Shown piece by piece: positions 41,489 through 51,065 of a stretch of 64,000 nt of DNA; position 1 is the first letter of the stretch; each line of letters opens with the position of its first letter. The translations under genes were made by a program, and so were the position numbers. The notes below the pieces were generated by a model, which saw only the letters and a program-made list of their open reading frames with translations, did no database searches and was not told the DNA's origin. The DNA comes from Candidatus Raymondbacteria bacterium RIFOXYA2_FULL_49_16 (GTDB lineage Bacteria > Fibrobacterota > OXYB2-FULL-49-7 > XYB2-FULL-49-35). The stretch spans positions 11,893-75,892 of the forward strand of contig MFYT01000006.1 of NCBI GenBank assembly GCA_001789205.1. The letters run 5' to 3'.

Positions 41489-42319
41489 ATGAAGTTTGTT
41501 AAGATGCACGGCGCTGGCAACGACTATATCTATGTTGATTGCTTTGCCCAGACCGTGAAAGACCCTGCGGCGCTGGCCATAAAAGTTTCCGACCGTCATT
41601 TCGGCATTGGCGGCGACGGACTTATCCTTATCGCCCCTTCGTCAGTGGCTGATGCGCGCATGATCATGTACAATGCCGACGGCAGCGAGGCCGAGATGTG
41701 CGGCAATGGTGTGCGATGCGTGGCCAAATACGTATACGACAACATTGTGCCAAAGGAAATGCTTCGGATCGAGACAAAAACAGGGGTCAAGGACATTGTC
41801 ATGCAGGCGCGTGATAAAAAGGCCTTTGCCGCGCGCGTGAACATGGGCAAGCCTGTATTGGCCGCGCAGGAAATCCCCGCCATTCACCCGAAGCAGATGG
41901 TGATTGAACAGCCCCTGTCTGTTGGCGGTATGGCCCTTACCATGACCCTGGTGAGCATGGGCAATCCGCACTGCGTCATCTATGTTGACACAGTTGACTC
42001 GTTCGAGGTATGCAACATTGGCTCGCAGATCGAGAACCATCCCATGTTTCCCCGGCGCACCAATGTTGAATTCGTTGAGATTTTATCGCGCACTGAGGTG
42101 CGGCAGCGTACTTGGGAGCGCGGCTCGGGTGAGACCCTTGCCTGCGGCACAGGCGCGTGCGCGGTCTGCGTTGCGGGCGTGCTCACGGGAAAGACTGATA
42201 CGGTCATTATTAACCGTTTGCGCGGGGGTACCTTAACGCTCGAGTGGATGAACAAGGACGAACCAGTGTTCATGACCGGGCCGTGCGTGGAGGTTTTCAG
42301 AGGAGAGATAGGTGAGTAA
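41489..42319 (+). CDS. dapF: Diaminopimelate epimerase
   Basis: The enzyme converts LL- to meso-diaminopimelate for lysine and peptidoglycan synthesis. The 276-residue protein has both catalytic cysteines in their usual settings, SEAEMCGNGVRC and ETLACGTGACA, plus FVKMHGAGNDYI at the start and SMGNPHCVIYVD in the middle. It lies 3 nt after lptE and its stop overlaps the next gene start by 8 nt. Confidence 0.97.
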   Translation: MKFVKMHGAGNDYIYVDCFAQTVKDPAALAIKVSDRHFGIGGDGLILIAPSSVADARMIMYNADGSEAEMCGNGVRCVAKYVYDNIVPKEMLRIETKTGVKDIVMQARDKKAFAARVNMGKPVLAAQEIPAIHPKQMVIEQPLSVGGMALTMTLVSMGNPHCVIYVDTVDSFEVCNIGSQIENHPMFPRRTNVEFVEILSRTEVRQRTWERGSGETLACGTGACAVCVAGVLTGKTDTVIINRLRGGTLTLEWMNKDEPVFMTGPCVEVFRGEIGE

Positions 42320-43505
42320 GGAGGCACGAGGCACGAGGTACGAGGTACAAGACCGGATACCAGACCTTCATTCATCTCGCTCCTCGCTCCTTGTACCTCA
42401 ATCCTGCCATGTGCGATATTTTGTAACCGGCATTCTCTTCCCCGCGCTTTTTTTCTTGCACTGTTCCTTTGATCCTTTTCGTACGACCTTTGATGACACT
42501 GAAGACGCGGTCATGTATGAAGCTGCAGAAAAAACCTCGGCGCTCGCGTCCATAGACACCCTCACTATCATGGCGTGGAATATCAAATTCGCGGGCGGCC
42601 GCATCGACTTTTTCTTTGACTGCTACGGCGATCGAACTCTCATGACCAAGGATGAGGTAACGGATAATCTCGACGGGCTGGTGCGCAAGATCAATCAGGT
42701 AAATCCGGACATCCTGCTGCTCGAAGAGGCTGATATCGAATCAAAGCGCTGCGCCTATGTAGACAATATCCAGTATATCCTCGACCACACCAAGCTCAAC
42801 TACGGCGCGTATGCGTCGCAATGGAAAGCTGATTATGTGCCCAGCGACGGCATTGGCCGCATCAATTCGGGTAACGTGATATTGTCAAAATGGAAACTCT
42901 CGGACGCGGAACGCATTGCCCTGCCGCTGCAGAGCGAGCAGGACGCGCTCACACGGTATTTTTACCTGCGCCGCAACATCCTGACCGCGCGGGCCGCGGT
43001 GCCTGGCCAGGCGAATTTCCGGGTCATCTGTATTCACGCCGACGCATATTCCCAGGATGGTACCAAGAAAAAGCACATTGACCGGTTCAAGGCGGAAATT
43101 GATCGTTTTGACGCAGCAGGCGCGCTGGTTGTTGCCGGCGGCGATCTTAATTCCTTGCCTCCAGGATCCACCATGCTGAAGGATTTTCCTGATTCAAAGT
43201 GCGTAAGCGAGGATTTTCAGGCTGATGATTTCAGCGAAGAGACAGAGTGGCTTGTGCCGCTGTACACCGCCTATGCCGAGGCCATTCCTCTTGCAGTGTA
43301 TCAGGCAGACCAGGCGTCTTATTTTTCTCATACAACAGACAAAGATGGTTTTTGGAACAGGCGGCTCGACTATATTTTCACCAACAATGATTCCGGGTTT
43401 GTTACTGGTGCTGGCATGGTGCATCAGGACATTGGCCATGGAGGCATGGAAACCATGCCCCTTTCTGACCACGCACCGATAACGGTGAGGATAGTGTTGC
43501 CATGA
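42312..43505 (+). CDS. Endonuclease/exonuclease/phosphatase-fold exported protein
   Basis: The 397-residue reading has the EEP fold motifs: IMAWNIKFAGG, LLLEEADI, VICIHADAY, VVAGGDLNSLP, RRLDYIFTNN and the late LSDHAPI. A hydrophobic segment with a lipobox-like LFFLHCSF at about residues 37-52 indicates export or a lipoprotein. GGAG lies 6 nt before the GTG at 42312, but the first 33 codons mostly translate a short-repeat array, so the functional start could be the GTG at 42411, which directly precedes the signal. Substrate is unknown (nucleic acid or phospholipid head). Confidence 0.82.
   Translation: MSKEARGTRYEVQDRIPDLHSSRSSLLVPQSCHVRYFVTGILFPALFFLHCSFDPFRTTFDDTEDAVMYEAAEKTSALASIDTLTIMAWNIKFAGGRIDFFFDCYGDRTLMTKDEVTDNLDGLVRKINQVNPDILLLEEADIESKRCAYVDNIQYILDHTKLNYGAYASQWKADYVPSDGIGRINSGNVILSKWKLSDAERIALPLQSEQDALTRYFYLRRNILTARAAVPGQANFRVICIHADAYSQDGTKKKHIDRFKAEIDRFDAAGALVVAGGDLNSLPPGSTMLKDFPDSKCVSEDFQADDFSEETEWLVPLYTAYAEAIPLAVYQADQASYFSHTTDKDGFWNRRLDYIFTNNDSGFVTGAGMVHQDIGHGGMETMPLSDHAPITVRIVLP
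42321..42399 (+). repeat. 7-bp repeat array with inverted arms
   Basis: Four direct 7-bp units (GAGGCAC twice, then GAGGTAC twice, 42321-42348) face a related set on the right. Within this a perfect 10-bp inverted pair stands out: GAGGTACAAG at 42342-42351 and CTTGTACCTC at 42390-42399. It looks like a mobile or slipped intergenic repeat. Confidence 0.8.
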
Positions 43506-44275
43506 GGTCTCTCCGGATATTTCTTTTTCTTCCATTACTTGTCTTTTCTAAGACCGCGCCATGGTCAGCAGGTACTGCCGCGACCATTCCCGCGCACCGG
43601 GTTGAAGTGGGTCTGTTCCAGCCTCTGTGTTACGGTCTTACTGAATCAGTAGAGCTTTCAACGTTTCCTTTGGTCAATGTGCTCATGCCCAACCTGGGCC
43701 TCAAAAAAGCGTGGCCCGATAAAGGCAGGCTTTTGCTGGCGTCCGAGCATTCTATCACCTGTCCAACACCTCTGTTGCGCACATTGGCGCGCGATGGTGC
43801 TGGCGGCCTGCTGCCGTCGGACGCGGTTGTTCCTGTTATCCTCACGGTCAAGAACCAGGCCCTGGTCACCAAGGAATGGAACAATGGTTTTTCCCTGACA
43901 GGCAAGGCGGGCATTGTGCTTGCGGCGCGGTTTGGTGACATGAACATGCCCACTATCGATTATGCGAATATTTTTCCCCGTACTGCGGTGTATCATTCAG
44001 GATATATAGTCAACGCTGGCGTGGATTTCAACGGGGTTATCCGCGGGCCGTTCGCGTTTTTACTCGACGCTGACCTTTTTCTCACAGGCCTCGATGATGG
44101 CGCGTATGCGATTGAACACAAGGGGCTTTTCATCTGGAACAAAAGCCACAGGTTCAGGACGTGTGCGGGGTACAAGGTCATCTTTGGAGAATATCCCTTT
44201 GGCACGCAGCTTGATGTAATGCCGTTTTACCCATTACCGGTACCGGTGTTTGATCTGCAATGGGGATTTCGATAA
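43502..44275 (+). CDS. Exported hypothetical protein, 257 aa
   Basis: I do not recognise a family. There is a signal peptide (IFLFLPLLVFSKTAPWSA), then strands that alternate like a small outer-membrane barrel: HRVEVGLFQPLCYGL, SLTGKAGIVLAAR, VNAGVDFNGVIRGPFAFLLDADLFLTG and a final VFDLQWGFR with an aromatic last-but-one residue. A barrel-like outer-membrane protein is therefore a fair guess. The ATG overlaps the stop of the EEP gene (ATGA). Confidence 0.6.
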   Translation: MRSLRIFLFLPLLVFSKTAPWSAGTAATIPAHRVEVGLFQPLCYGLTESVELSTFPLVNVLMPNLGLKKAWPDKGRLLLASEHSITCPTPLLRTLARDGAGGLLPSDAVVPVILTVKNQALVTKEWNNGFSLTGKAGIVLAARFGDMNMPTIDYANIFPRTAVYHSGYIVNAGVDFNGVIRGPFAFLLDADLFLTGLDDGAYAIEHKGLFIWNKSHRFRTCAGYKVIFGEYPFGTQLDVMPFYPLPVPVFDLQWGFR

Positions 44276-44299
44276 GAGTATATTTGCCTTTTTTAATCC

Positions 44300-45265
44300 A
44301 TGGCTGCAATACAGAAAATCACGGGAATTGTTAATCCCAGGAGTGCGAGCGGAAAAACCGCGCACCGGTTCAGAGACTTGGTGGGTCTGTGCGACAAGCA
44401 CCTTGGCCGGGCGGCGGACCGCATCAACTGGAAATTCACCATGAAAAAGGGCCATGCCGAGGAGCTTACCCGCATTGCCCTCGAAGAGGGCGCATCCATC
44501 ATTCTTTCCGTGGGCGGCGACGGCACGCACAGCGAAGTGGTCAAAGGTTTTTTTTCCAAGACTGGCGCGGTCATACATCCGGCGGCCAAACTTGCGGTCA
44601 TTCCACAGGGAACAGGTGGCGACTTGTCACGCAGCCTGGGATTAACAAGCGGCGCAGAGGCGGGTGTCAAAGCGCTTGCGCAGGGAACGACGATCGCGGT
44701 TGACGCGGGTGCGCTTGAATACACCAGTCTTAACGGCGCAACCGCAAGAACCCATTTTATCAACATTACCTCCATGGGGGTAAGCGGTGTCATCACCAAA
44801 CTCGCAAACAGCGGCCCAAAGTGGCTGGGCGGCAAAACCGTGTTCGCGCTTTCCACCGCACTGGCATTTCTGAAATACAGGAACAGGCCGCTGAGCCTGA
44901 GCATTGACCATGGCCCGTTTGAAGAGCATGTTGTGGCGTCCCTTGCCGTTGCCAATGGCAGGTTTTTCGGCGGCGGCATGAAGATTGCGCCCACGGCGCT
45001 TCTCAACGACGGACTTTTTGACGTTGTGTGCATCGGTGATTTCAATTTCTTTGGGTTTTTGCGCCATTCCCGGCATGTCTATGCAGGCGCCCATCTCTCT
45101 GAAAAAGGGTTCTGGTGCAGGCAGGCGCGTACCATCACGGTCAGATCAGACCACGAGATATTCCTCGATGTTGATGGTGAAAACCCGGGTACGCTTCCCG
45201 CGACCTGTACGGTGCTGCCCCGTGCCATTACCCTGTTCACGGGCCCTGGCGCCGCAATATCCTGA
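44300..45265 (+). CDS. Diacylglycerol kinase-family lipid kinase
   Basis: The 321-residue protein has the DAGK catalytic motifs: GIVNPRSASGKTA at the start, the nucleotide loop SVGGDGTHSEVV and IPQGTGGDLSRSLG, where typical members read GTGND. The C-terminal beta half ends with FFGGGMKIAPTALLNDGLFDVV. Such enzymes phosphorylate diacylglycerol, undecaprenol or sphingoid lipids using ATP at the membrane; the substrate cannot be chosen. It starts 24 nt after the barrel-like gene. Confidence 0.9.
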   Translation: MAAIQKITGIVNPRSASGKTAHRFRDLVGLCDKHLGRAADRINWKFTMKKGHAEELTRIALEEGASIILSVGGDGTHSEVVKGFFSKTGAVIHPAAKLAVIPQGTGGDLSRSLGLTSGAEAGVKALAQGTTIAVDAGALEYTSLNGATARTHFINITSMGVSGVITKLANSGPKWLGGKTVFALSTALAFLKYRNRPLSLSIDHGPFEEHVVASLAVANGRFFGGGMKIAPTALLNDGLFDVVCIGDFNFFGFLRHSRHVYAGAHLSEKGFWCRQARTITVRSDHEIFLDVDGENPGTLPATCTVLPRAITLFTGPGAAIS

Positions 45266-45330
45266 GAAACCCTTTTTCAGACTTGCTGCAACAGTATATA
45301 TTACTATTGGTACAGCACAAGGAGTAACGC

Positions 45331-46593
45331 ATGGACGATCTTTCCCTGTTTCTCAGGTTTGTGGTGGCGCTTGCCATCAGCGTTCTCATGGGTTTGCAGC
45401 GCGAATTCGCGTACGAGCAGCACGACCGCGAATTGCCCACGGGTGTTCGTACCTTTGCCCTCATGGGCCTTATTGGCTGCAGCACGGCCTTTATTTCCGA
45501 CACGCTTTCGTCGCCATTGCCCTTTATTATCGCGCTGGGCGTTGTGGGCGCATTTCTAGCCGTCAATTATTATATCGAAGCAGCCCAGGGGCAGGTGGGA
45601 CTCACCACAAAAATGGCCTCAATTTTCACCGTCATTATCGGCGGCATGGCCTACTGGAGCCAGATTGAGGTTCCCATTGCCCTGGGAGTTGTCGCGACCT
45701 TTCTGCTCTCGGCAAAGATTGAGCTCCATTCATTTGTCCAGCACTTAAAGCGCGAAGATGTTGTGGCGGCACTTAAATTCGCGGTCATTTCCGCGGTCAT
45801 TCTCCCTGTTTTTCCAGATAGGTCCTTTGGCCCCGAGCCTTTTAATATTTTCAATCCCTTCAAGCTCTGGCTTTTTGTGGTTTTCATCTCAGGCATCAGT
45901 TTTATTGGATACGTGATGATCAAAATTGTCGGGTCTAAAAAGGGCATAGGCATTACCGGGTTTTTTGGAGGCATAGCATCGAGCACAGCCGTTACCCTCA
46001 GTTTTACCCAGCGCAGTGTCGAGAACCAGGAATATTCCACCTCATTCGCTTTTGCCATTGTGCTTGCCTGGACCATTATGTTCATACGGCTGCTCGCAGT
46101 GGTTGCTTTCCTGAATGTGAGCCTTGTGCCGCTGTTGGTTATGCCGGTGGTTGTTTCCGTGATCGTGGGGCTTTCCTACTGCATCTATCTTTTCAAGTCT
46201 CAGAGTTATGGACAGCAGAAGGAGGATGTTGCGTTCACCAATCCTTTTGAAGTGGTGCCCGCGGTAAAATTTGTGCTTATTTTTATTGTCATTCTTCTTG
46301 TTTCAAAAGTCGCACAGCTCTATTGGGGCAACTTCGGCGTATATATATCAAGTTTCTTTGCCGGTTTGGCTGATGTGGACGCCATTGCCTTTTCCATGGC
46401 AAAGTTGAGCAAAGGGCCTGAAGGGCTCACCATTGCGATTGCGTCAAAAGCCATTGTTCTTGCCGCTGTGGCAAACACTCTGGTAAAGGGTACAATTGTG
46501 TGTGTGAGTGGCGCGCCTGCTCTCAGAAAAGCGATTTTGCCAGGATTTATTCTTATCACTGTTGCGGCCACTGCGGTCATCTTCTTTATGTAG
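45331..46593 (+). CDS. MgtC/SapB and DUF4010 membrane protein
   Basis: The 420-residue protein begins with an MgtC domain (FVVALAISVLMGLQREF, then GVRTFALMGLIGC) and goes on with the DUF4010 membrane region of about 9 helices (GIGITGFFGGIASSTAVTLSF, AGLADVDAIAFSMAKL). This fused form is widespread and may take part in magnesium or ion homeostasis; direct proof is lacking. AAGGAG precedes the ATG. It converges on a truncated nitroreductase gene. Confidence 0.9.
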   Translation: MDDLSLFLRFVVALAISVLMGLQREFAYEQHDRELPTGVRTFALMGLIGCSTAFISDTLSSPLPFIIALGVVGAFLAVNYYIEAAQGQVGLTTKMASIFTVIIGGMAYWSQIEVPIALGVVATFLLSAKIELHSFVQHLKREDVVAALKFAVISAVILPVFPDRSFGPEPFNIFNPFKLWLFVVFISGISFIGYVMIKIVGSKKGIGITGFFGGIASSTAVTLSFTQRSVENQEYSTSFAFAIVLAWTIMFIRLLAVVAFLNVSLVPLLVMPVVVSVIVGLSYCIYLFKSQSYGQQKEDVAFTNPFEVVPAVKFVLIFIVILLVSKVAQLYWGNFGVYISSFFAGLADVDAIAFSMAKLSKGPEGLTIAIASKAIVLAAVANTLVKGTIVCVSGAPALRKAILPGFILITVAATAVIFFM

Positions 46594-46631
46594 ACAACTC
46601 CTGGCGAATTGACAATTTTTTCTTACAATCT

Positions 46632-47066
46632 TTATAAAAGTAACGCCTCCAAAGGCTCTCTTTCCTGCAATTCAAGCTCCCGCTCTCTCAGCTGCAAGGG
46701 TAGTGTTGCCTGAAGGGTGAAATTTCCCATGGCAAGTCCAAGGTCGTATAGCGCCCAGCGGTTGGGATCGCCGTTTTCCATGGTTGTTTTGACCACTGTT
46801 AAAACCAGCAAAGGCGCGCTACCTGCCCACGTTTTGTTCCGGTCAGTAAGGCAGGCGAAGAGTTGTGCATGGCGCGGGGCGTCTTTTTTTTGCGCATAGA
46901 CAAACCGCCATGGCTGTTCGTTCATGGCAGACGCTGCCCAGCGCGCCGCTTCAAACAGGGAGAGGATGGTTTCCTTTTCAATGGCCTTGTCCGCAAAGGC
47001 GCGGGGGCTCCAGCGCTTGCTGATGAAGGCGTGGACAGGATGGCCAACAAATGGTACGGGTTTCAT
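46632..47066 (-). CDS. Nitroreductase family protein, C-terminally altered
   Basis: From the ATG at 47066 (GGAG upstream) the product matches the FMN-binding nitroreductase fold: FISKRWSPRAFADKAIEKE, key part RWSPRAF, then ARWAASAMNEQPWRFVYA and WALYDLGLAMGNFTLQA. After about residue 124 the expected Gx2P-rich second half (usually ending in a GYP or GKP motif) is absent and replaced by the repetitive tail LQLRERELELQEREPLEALL. At 144 residues it is some 50 shorter than relatives. It may be a pseudogene. Confidence 0.72.
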   Translation of the reverse strand: MKPVPFVGHPVHAFISKRWSPRAFADKAIEKETILSLFEAARWAASAMNEQPWRFVYAQKKDAPRHAQLFACLTDRNKTWAGSAPLLVLTVVKTTMENGDPNRWALYDLGLAMGNFTLQATLPLQLRERELELQEREPLEALLL

Positions 47067-47207
47067 ATGTGTCTCCAAAGCTCTGTAAGAGATCGTGAGT
47101 GACCGTTTTCCAGGAAGAATATAGCAGATGAAATGAGAATTTTCAAGACACTTATCCCTCACCGGCCGTTTTGATATCCGCCTTTGGCGGACTATTCGAC
47201 GCTCGGT

Positions 47208-49715
47208 CTACCTCCACTCATGCCTGGGATATCTCCGTGACAGCGTTTTCTTCAACTCCGGATAATGCTTTTCCCAAAATCCTGCCAGATCATTCGTGAC
47301 CTGAACAGGTCTGTGGTTTGGCGCAAGTATCTCAAGCAGCACGGTTGCCCTGCCATTGGCGATTTTCGGTGACGCATTCATGCCGTAAAAATCCTGGATT
47401 CGTGACCTGCCCTTAGGCTCCTGACCCACTGTATATGTAATAGGCATGCGCCTGCCATTGGGCAGTTGAATATGAGACGGCGCCATGGAGTCAACAAAGT
47501 GTGATTTGCTCCCAAGAATTCTACGGATAACAGGTAACACTTCTTTTTCCCGCACAGCATTGTATCGCGTTTCCCCGGCACAGAGCTCTTTAATAATCAG
47601 TTTTTTATCATCATCGCCCATTTGCGGCAGGTTTTGTTCAGGGAAAATTGACGCAACCCAGCGAATGCGGTCAATATATGCCTGGGTTTCCTCGTCAAAG
47701 CCATTGAGAGCTAGATTTTTATCAACAATGTAATGTGCGAGAAATTCAGCCGCAGCTTCTGGATCAGGCTGGTCGTTTAGTTTGTCTTCAATGAGCACCC
47801 CAAGGCAGAAAGTTTTGGTGCGCTGTTCAACTGCTTTGCGCTCAGCATTATACGAAAAATTGGTTTGTGAGCGCCAGTTATCAGGAAAGAGTTCGAGTAA
47901 CCAATCTTCCTCTATGCCGCAGCAGAGCGTTAAAATGGTTTTTGGCTGCTGGCCCCTGTTGCGTACTTCGCGTACTTCTGTTGCCACCAGGAATTGGGCG
48001 CCGCGCGCAGCGCTCTCGCGGGCAAGTTCGCCCCTGCGTCCGTCACGAAACTCGCATTGAAGCGTGCCCATGTCGCGGCGGCGGGCAAGCCGGTCAGGAT
48101 AGGAGAGCAGCAGGGCCTTTGACAATGCGTGCGGATCTTCGGCATTATCGCGCGTGTGCATGCGCTGGTGGCGCAACAGGTTCAGGAAATAAGCCTGTGT
48201 ACGAAGGACCTGGCGTGCAGCGCCAGCATTGAGCCCAAGCCTGGTACATATGGTTATATCAAAATGGGATTGCTCAGCGCGATCTATCAGATACGCTAAT
48301 GCGTTAAAATCAGATCCGTGTTCGCGCATGGCTGAACGGTCGGGCAGATCGGGTTTGCCTGTTAACACCTGCCGCTCGGTCAGAACAGCGGCTGCAAGCG
48401 CGCCCATTTTTGGTACCCCGCGTTTGACGGATTCAAGCAAAAGCCGTGACAGCCGGGGGTGGGCTGGCAGTTTTGCCATTGCAGTGCCGTCGGCCGTGAC
48501 TGAGCCATCGGCTTTGAGCGCGCCAAGCTCAACAAGCGTTTCAAACCCTGCCTTGAGCGCAATTTCAGGAGGCGGTTCAAACCAGGGGAATGTTGATACG
48601 TCATTGACCCCCATCATCTTTACGTTCAGCAGGGCTTCGCACAGATCAATGCGCGCCACTTCAGGCTGGGTGCGCGGGCTGCGTGTGTCATGATTTGCCT
48701 GGCTCCACAGGCGTATGCAGATGCCCGGTGCTTCGCGGCCAGCGCGTCCTGCGCGCTGTGCAGCAGATGCCTGGCTTATGGTCTCAACATAGAGGGTGTT
48801 AAAGCCTCTGTTCGGGTCGTACCTGTTTATACGCGCAAGGCCGCTGTCCACAACATGGCGCACGCCAGGAATAGTAAGCGAGGTTTCGGCAATGTTTGTG
48901 GCAACAATGATTTTGCGGCGGTCCGTTGGTTCCATGACGCGCTGCTGCTGGTGTGGCGGCAGATCGCCGTACAAGGGAAAGAGTGTGCAGAGTTCGGGCA
49001 AATGTGCGTTGCGCACTGCTTCGACCGTGCGCCGTATTTCATAGGCGCCGGGCATAAAGATCAGAATGTCGCCTGTTTCTGTGTTCATAAGCTGACGAAC
49101 CGCCGTTACCGCATTGTCCCATGGCGGTGATTCGCGGCCAACAGCAGAGTAGCGTATGTCAACAGGAAAGACGCGGCCCTCCGTATGCACGGTCACGCTG
49201 TTTTCAAGATAGGCTGCAAGAGGCCCTGGTTCGAGCGTGGCAGACATAACAATAATTTTGAGGTCAGGCCTGCGTTCAATTTGCAATTGGCGCGTCAAGG
49301 CCAGGCCAAGGTCTGTTGTCAGGCTTCGTTCGTGGAATTCATCAAAGATTATTGTTGAAACATTTTTTAATGAATGGTCATGCAAAAGTCTGCGAGGCAG
49401 AATGCCTTCGGTAATGAACAGCACGCGCGTGTCATCCGAAACTGCGCTTTCAAACCTGGTCTGGAAGCCTATTGCCTCGCCGAGTTTTACATTGCGCTCG
49501 GAGGCAACGCGCGCTGCAAGCATTCGCGCGGCAATTCTGCGCGGCTGCAGAACAAGGATTTGGCCCTGTGCTATATCGGAATCAAGAACAAACTGCGGCA
49601 CCTGGGTCGATTTGCCGCTGCCGGTTGGCGCGTGGAGTATCAGGCGGTTTTTTTCGCGCAGGGCTGAAACAATCTGTTCTTTGACATCGTAGATGGGGAG
49701 CGTAGAAGGATTCAT
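47208..49715 (-). CDS. hrpB: ATP-dependent helicase HrpB
   Basis: HrpB is a DEAH-box-like RNA helicase of unclear role in bacteria. The 835-residue protein has Walker A (APTGSGKSTQVP), the DEFH box (IIFDEFHERSL), SAT (VMSATLEP), the second RecA-like domain (ATNIAETSLTIPGVRHVVDSG, key part ATNIAETSLTIPG, and QRAGRAGRE) and the long HrpB C-terminal part ending in RPVQVTNDLAGFWEKHYP and LSRRYPRHEW, which are diagnostic. Confidence 0.96.
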   Translation of the reverse strand: MNPSTLPIYDVKEQIVSALREKNRLILHAPTGSGKSTQVPQFVLDSDIAQGQILVLQPRRIAARMLAARVASERNVKLGEAIGFQTRFESAVSDDTRVLFITEGILPRRLLHDHSLKNVSTIIFDEFHERSLTTDLGLALTRQLQIERRPDLKIIVMSATLEPGPLAAYLENSVTVHTEGRVFPVDIRYSAVGRESPPWDNAVTAVRQLMNTETGDILIFMPGAYEIRRTVEAVRNAHLPELCTLFPLYGDLPPHQQQRVMEPTDRRKIIVATNIAETSLTIPGVRHVVDSGLARINRYDPNRGFNTLYVETISQASAAQRAGRAGREAPGICIRLWSQANHDTRSPRTQPEVARIDLCEALLNVKMMGVNDVSTFPWFEPPPEIALKAGFETLVELGALKADGSVTADGTAMAKLPAHPRLSRLLLESVKRGVPKMGALAAAVLTERQVLTGKPDLPDRSAMREHGSDFNALAYLIDRAEQSHFDITICTRLGLNAGAARQVLRTQAYFLNLLRHQRMHTRDNAEDPHALSKALLLSYPDRLARRRDMGTLQCEFRDGRRGELARESAARGAQFLVATEVREVRNRGQQPKTILTLCCGIEEDWLLELFPDNWRSQTNFSYNAERKAVEQRTKTFCLGVLIEDKLNDQPDPEAAAEFLAHYIVDKNLALNGFDEETQAYIDRIRWVASIFPEQNLPQMGDDDKKLIIKELCAGETRYNAVREKEVLPVIRRILGSKSHFVDSMAPSHIQLPNGRRMPITYTVGQEPKGRSRIQDFYGMNASPKIANGRATVLLEILAPNHRPVQVTNDLAGFWEKHYPELKKTLSRRYPRHEWR

Positions 49716-49862
49716 GGGCGCATCTTTTCCGGCAGCACGGAGGCTGCCGGGTGATCAGTTATTTCTGTTTTTTTTTGGGCCAGGGACGGCCCATAAATCG
49801 AGACCGTCTTTGGTCTTATGATCAAGCGGCACCCTCCGCGTTGCCGCATTCATCAGGGGGGA

Positions 49863-51053
49863 TCAAATTACCCTGCATATAATGCATTTTAAATACGCTG
49901 ATTCAGGACACGAGGCAAGTACGGGATGGTCTGGGGGTTGGCCGCGCACTTCGAGTATCTGCACATTCCTGTTTTCGCGCGCAGCGGCATTGCTGATGAC
50001 GCGAATGAGTTCCTGATCTGACACACGGCCAGAGCAGCTGCACGAGACAAAAATAGCGTTTTCAGCGCATATTTTAAGCGCCTGTGAATTCAGCTGTGTA
50101 TAGCCTTTGAGCGCCTGGTCCACCCCGCGTGACGATTGGGCAAACCGGGGAGGGTCAAGCACAACGAGGCCGAAGCTTTCGTGGTCAGAAGCCATTTTAT
50201 CAAGCATTTTAAAAGCATCGCTCCGGACCCAGGTAATATTCCGCAGGTTGTTCAGGGAGGCGTTTTGCCCGGCAAGGGCAAGCGCGTTCTCTGAGGAATC
50301 AATGGCTGTCACTTCAACGGCGCCGGCTTTTGCCAGATTTAGGGAAAAGCCGCCCGAATAACAGCAGATATCGAGACAGCGTCTGCCCACCGCATAAGCG
50401 GCCGCGGCCTTCCGGTTGTCGCGCTGGTCAAGGTAATAGCCTGTTTTATGTCCAGTGTGCAGGTCCACAAGAAATGAAATATTGTTTTCGACAATGGTAA
50501 CGGGGCCTTCGGGCATGTTTCCCCGGATCAGTTGGTCCTGTGCTTCAATACCTTCGAGTTCGCGCATGCCTTTTTCAGTGCGCAGATACACAACCGCTGG
50601 CTGCAGCAGAGTAACAAGCGAATCGACGATAAGGTCCTGTTGGAGGAAAAGACCCAGAGAAGTGAATTGAACCGCAAGAATGTCGCGATAGCGATCAACG
50701 ACAAGACCGGAGAGCATGTCACCTTCGCTGAAGACGAGTCTGCACCCAGTTTCCTGACCCATGAGCCCAAGGCTTGAACGCAGATGTATTGCACATGCGA
50801 TTCGGTTGTGCCAGAAATCGTGTGTGAGTCTGACTTCTTGGTCCCACGAATAGAGGCGAACGCGGATCTGGCTGTTGGCATTGTACAGGCCATGGGCCAC
50901 AAAAGCGCCGGTTCCGGAGATAACCGTGACTTCCGCGCCATTGGCAGGTTTGCCTTCTATACGGTCAACAGCGCCTGAGAAAAGCCATGGGTGGCGGCCA
51001 AACGCAGGGCCCTCACGTCCGGTCTTGAGATATACGCGCGGTAATTCAGCCAC
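49863..51053 (-). CDS. rlmI: Class I rRNA methyltransferase of the RlmI type
   Basis: RlmI makes 5-methylcytosine at position 1962 of 23S rRNA. The 396-residue protein has an N-terminal PUA domain (KTGREGPAFGRHPWLFSGAVDRIEG, key part GRHPWLFSGAV), a linking EEHGI-like segment, and a Rossmann methyltransferase with LDICCYSGGFSLNLAKAGA, SGGFSL and the catalytic-type DPPRFAQS followed by FVSCSCSGRV. It starts with GTG at 51053, 12 nt after serA on the same strand. Confidence 0.9.
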   Translation of the reverse strand: MAELPRVYLKTGREGPAFGRHPWLFSGAVDRIEGKPANGAEVTVISGTGAFVAHGLYNANSQIRVRLYSWDQEVRLTHDFWHNRIACAIHLRSSLGLMGQETGCRLVFSEGDMLSGLVVDRYRDILAVQFTSLGLFLQQDLIVDSLVTLLQPAVVYLRTEKGMRELEGIEAQDQLIRGNMPEGPVTIVENNISFLVDLHTGHKTGYYLDQRDNRKAAAAYAVGRRCLDICCYSGGFSLNLAKAGAVEVTAIDSSENALALAGQNASLNNLRNITWVRSDAFKMLDKMASDHESFGLVVLDPPRFAQSSRGVDQALKGYTQLNSQALKICAENAIFVSCSCSGRVSDQELIRVISNAAARENRNVQILEVRGQPPDHPVLASCPESAYLKCIICRVI

Positions 51054-51065
51054 AGCGTTGATTGT

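Noticed and set aside
47067-47162. Longer N-terminus of the nitroreductase
   Set aside because: The extra 32 residues have no family match, and the ATG at 47066 has a GGAG site.
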